Shown here piece by piece: positions 63,984 through 64,000 of a DNA stretch of 64,000 nt; the stretch's first letter is position 1, and each line of letters starts with the position of its first letter. The notes beneath the pieces were generated by a model. The model made no database searches and was not told where the DNA came from. It was given only the letters and a program-made list of their open reading frames with translations. Source of the DNA: Gonapodya sp. JEL0774 (taxonomy: Eukaryota > Monoblepharomycota > Monoblepharidomycetes > Monoblepharidales > Gonapodyaceae); contig JADIIX010000089.1 in the NCBI GenBank assembly GCA_027604505.1, forward strand, positions 22,809 through 86,808, written 5' to 3'. The translations under genes were made by a program, and so were the position numbers.

Positions 63984-64000
63984 GGCTGGTGCCGTGTGTG

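Overview
This window reads as nuclear DNA of a fungus, most likely an early-diverging, intron-rich lineage. Most genes are split by GT-AG introns, many about 50-100 bases long, with donors such as GTGAGT and GTGGGT. The gene set mixes typical fungal proteins (a Pkc1-type kinase with HR1-C2-C1-kinase order, importin beta, Prp31, Vma8, TPI, spermidine synthase) with genes that budding yeast lacks or has in another form (kanadaptin, GPAT3/4-type acyltransferase, LONRF-type RING-LON protein). The exact lineage is inference; there is no rRNA or marker gene to fix it.

Layout. 1-745 is the 3' end of an unrecognised gene with a 10-N assembly gap. 954-4239 (minus) is a ten-exon gene fusing a tyrosine-kinase-like domain, Sel1 repeats and an IRG-type (immunity-related) GTPase; every exon phase closes, giving 907 aa. 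4240-6722 is GC-rich, low-complexity intergenic DNA. 6723-11461 (plus) is a kanadaptin (SLC4A1AP) homologue with a 9-base microexon and repeat-filled introns. 11462-19236 is gene-poor accessory DNA: two diverged minus-strand copies of an unknown zinc-finger-like gene, one frameshifted, then a tandem array of decaying membrane-protein-like units with a 44-base palindrome.

19869-55812 is ordinary housekeeping sequence: importin beta (-), GDT1/TMEM165 cation transporter (-), a small hypothetical (+), 5-formyl-THF cyclo-ligase (+), alpha/beta hydrolase (-), Pkc1 (-), GPAT3/4-type acyltransferase (+), Prp31 (+), RING-LON E3 (-), hypothetical (-), VAP (+), V-ATPase subunit D (+), Bro1/ALIX/Rim20 (-), triosephosphate isomerase (-), spermidine synthase (-). 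These genes are not an operon or a pathway cluster; neighbours share only promoters or convergent 3' ends.

56430-60525 is a second accessory island: a large inverted duplication carrying two convergent genes for small secreted cysteine-containing proteins whose coding centres differ more than their flanks. 60526-62059 shows no gene. 62060-63983 (minus) is ISA2, a mitochondrial Fe-S assembly protein, in GC-rich DNA, with an uncertain start near the window edge.

The best candidates for something undescribed are the kinase-Sel1-IRG GTPase fusion and the inverted pair of secreted proteins.
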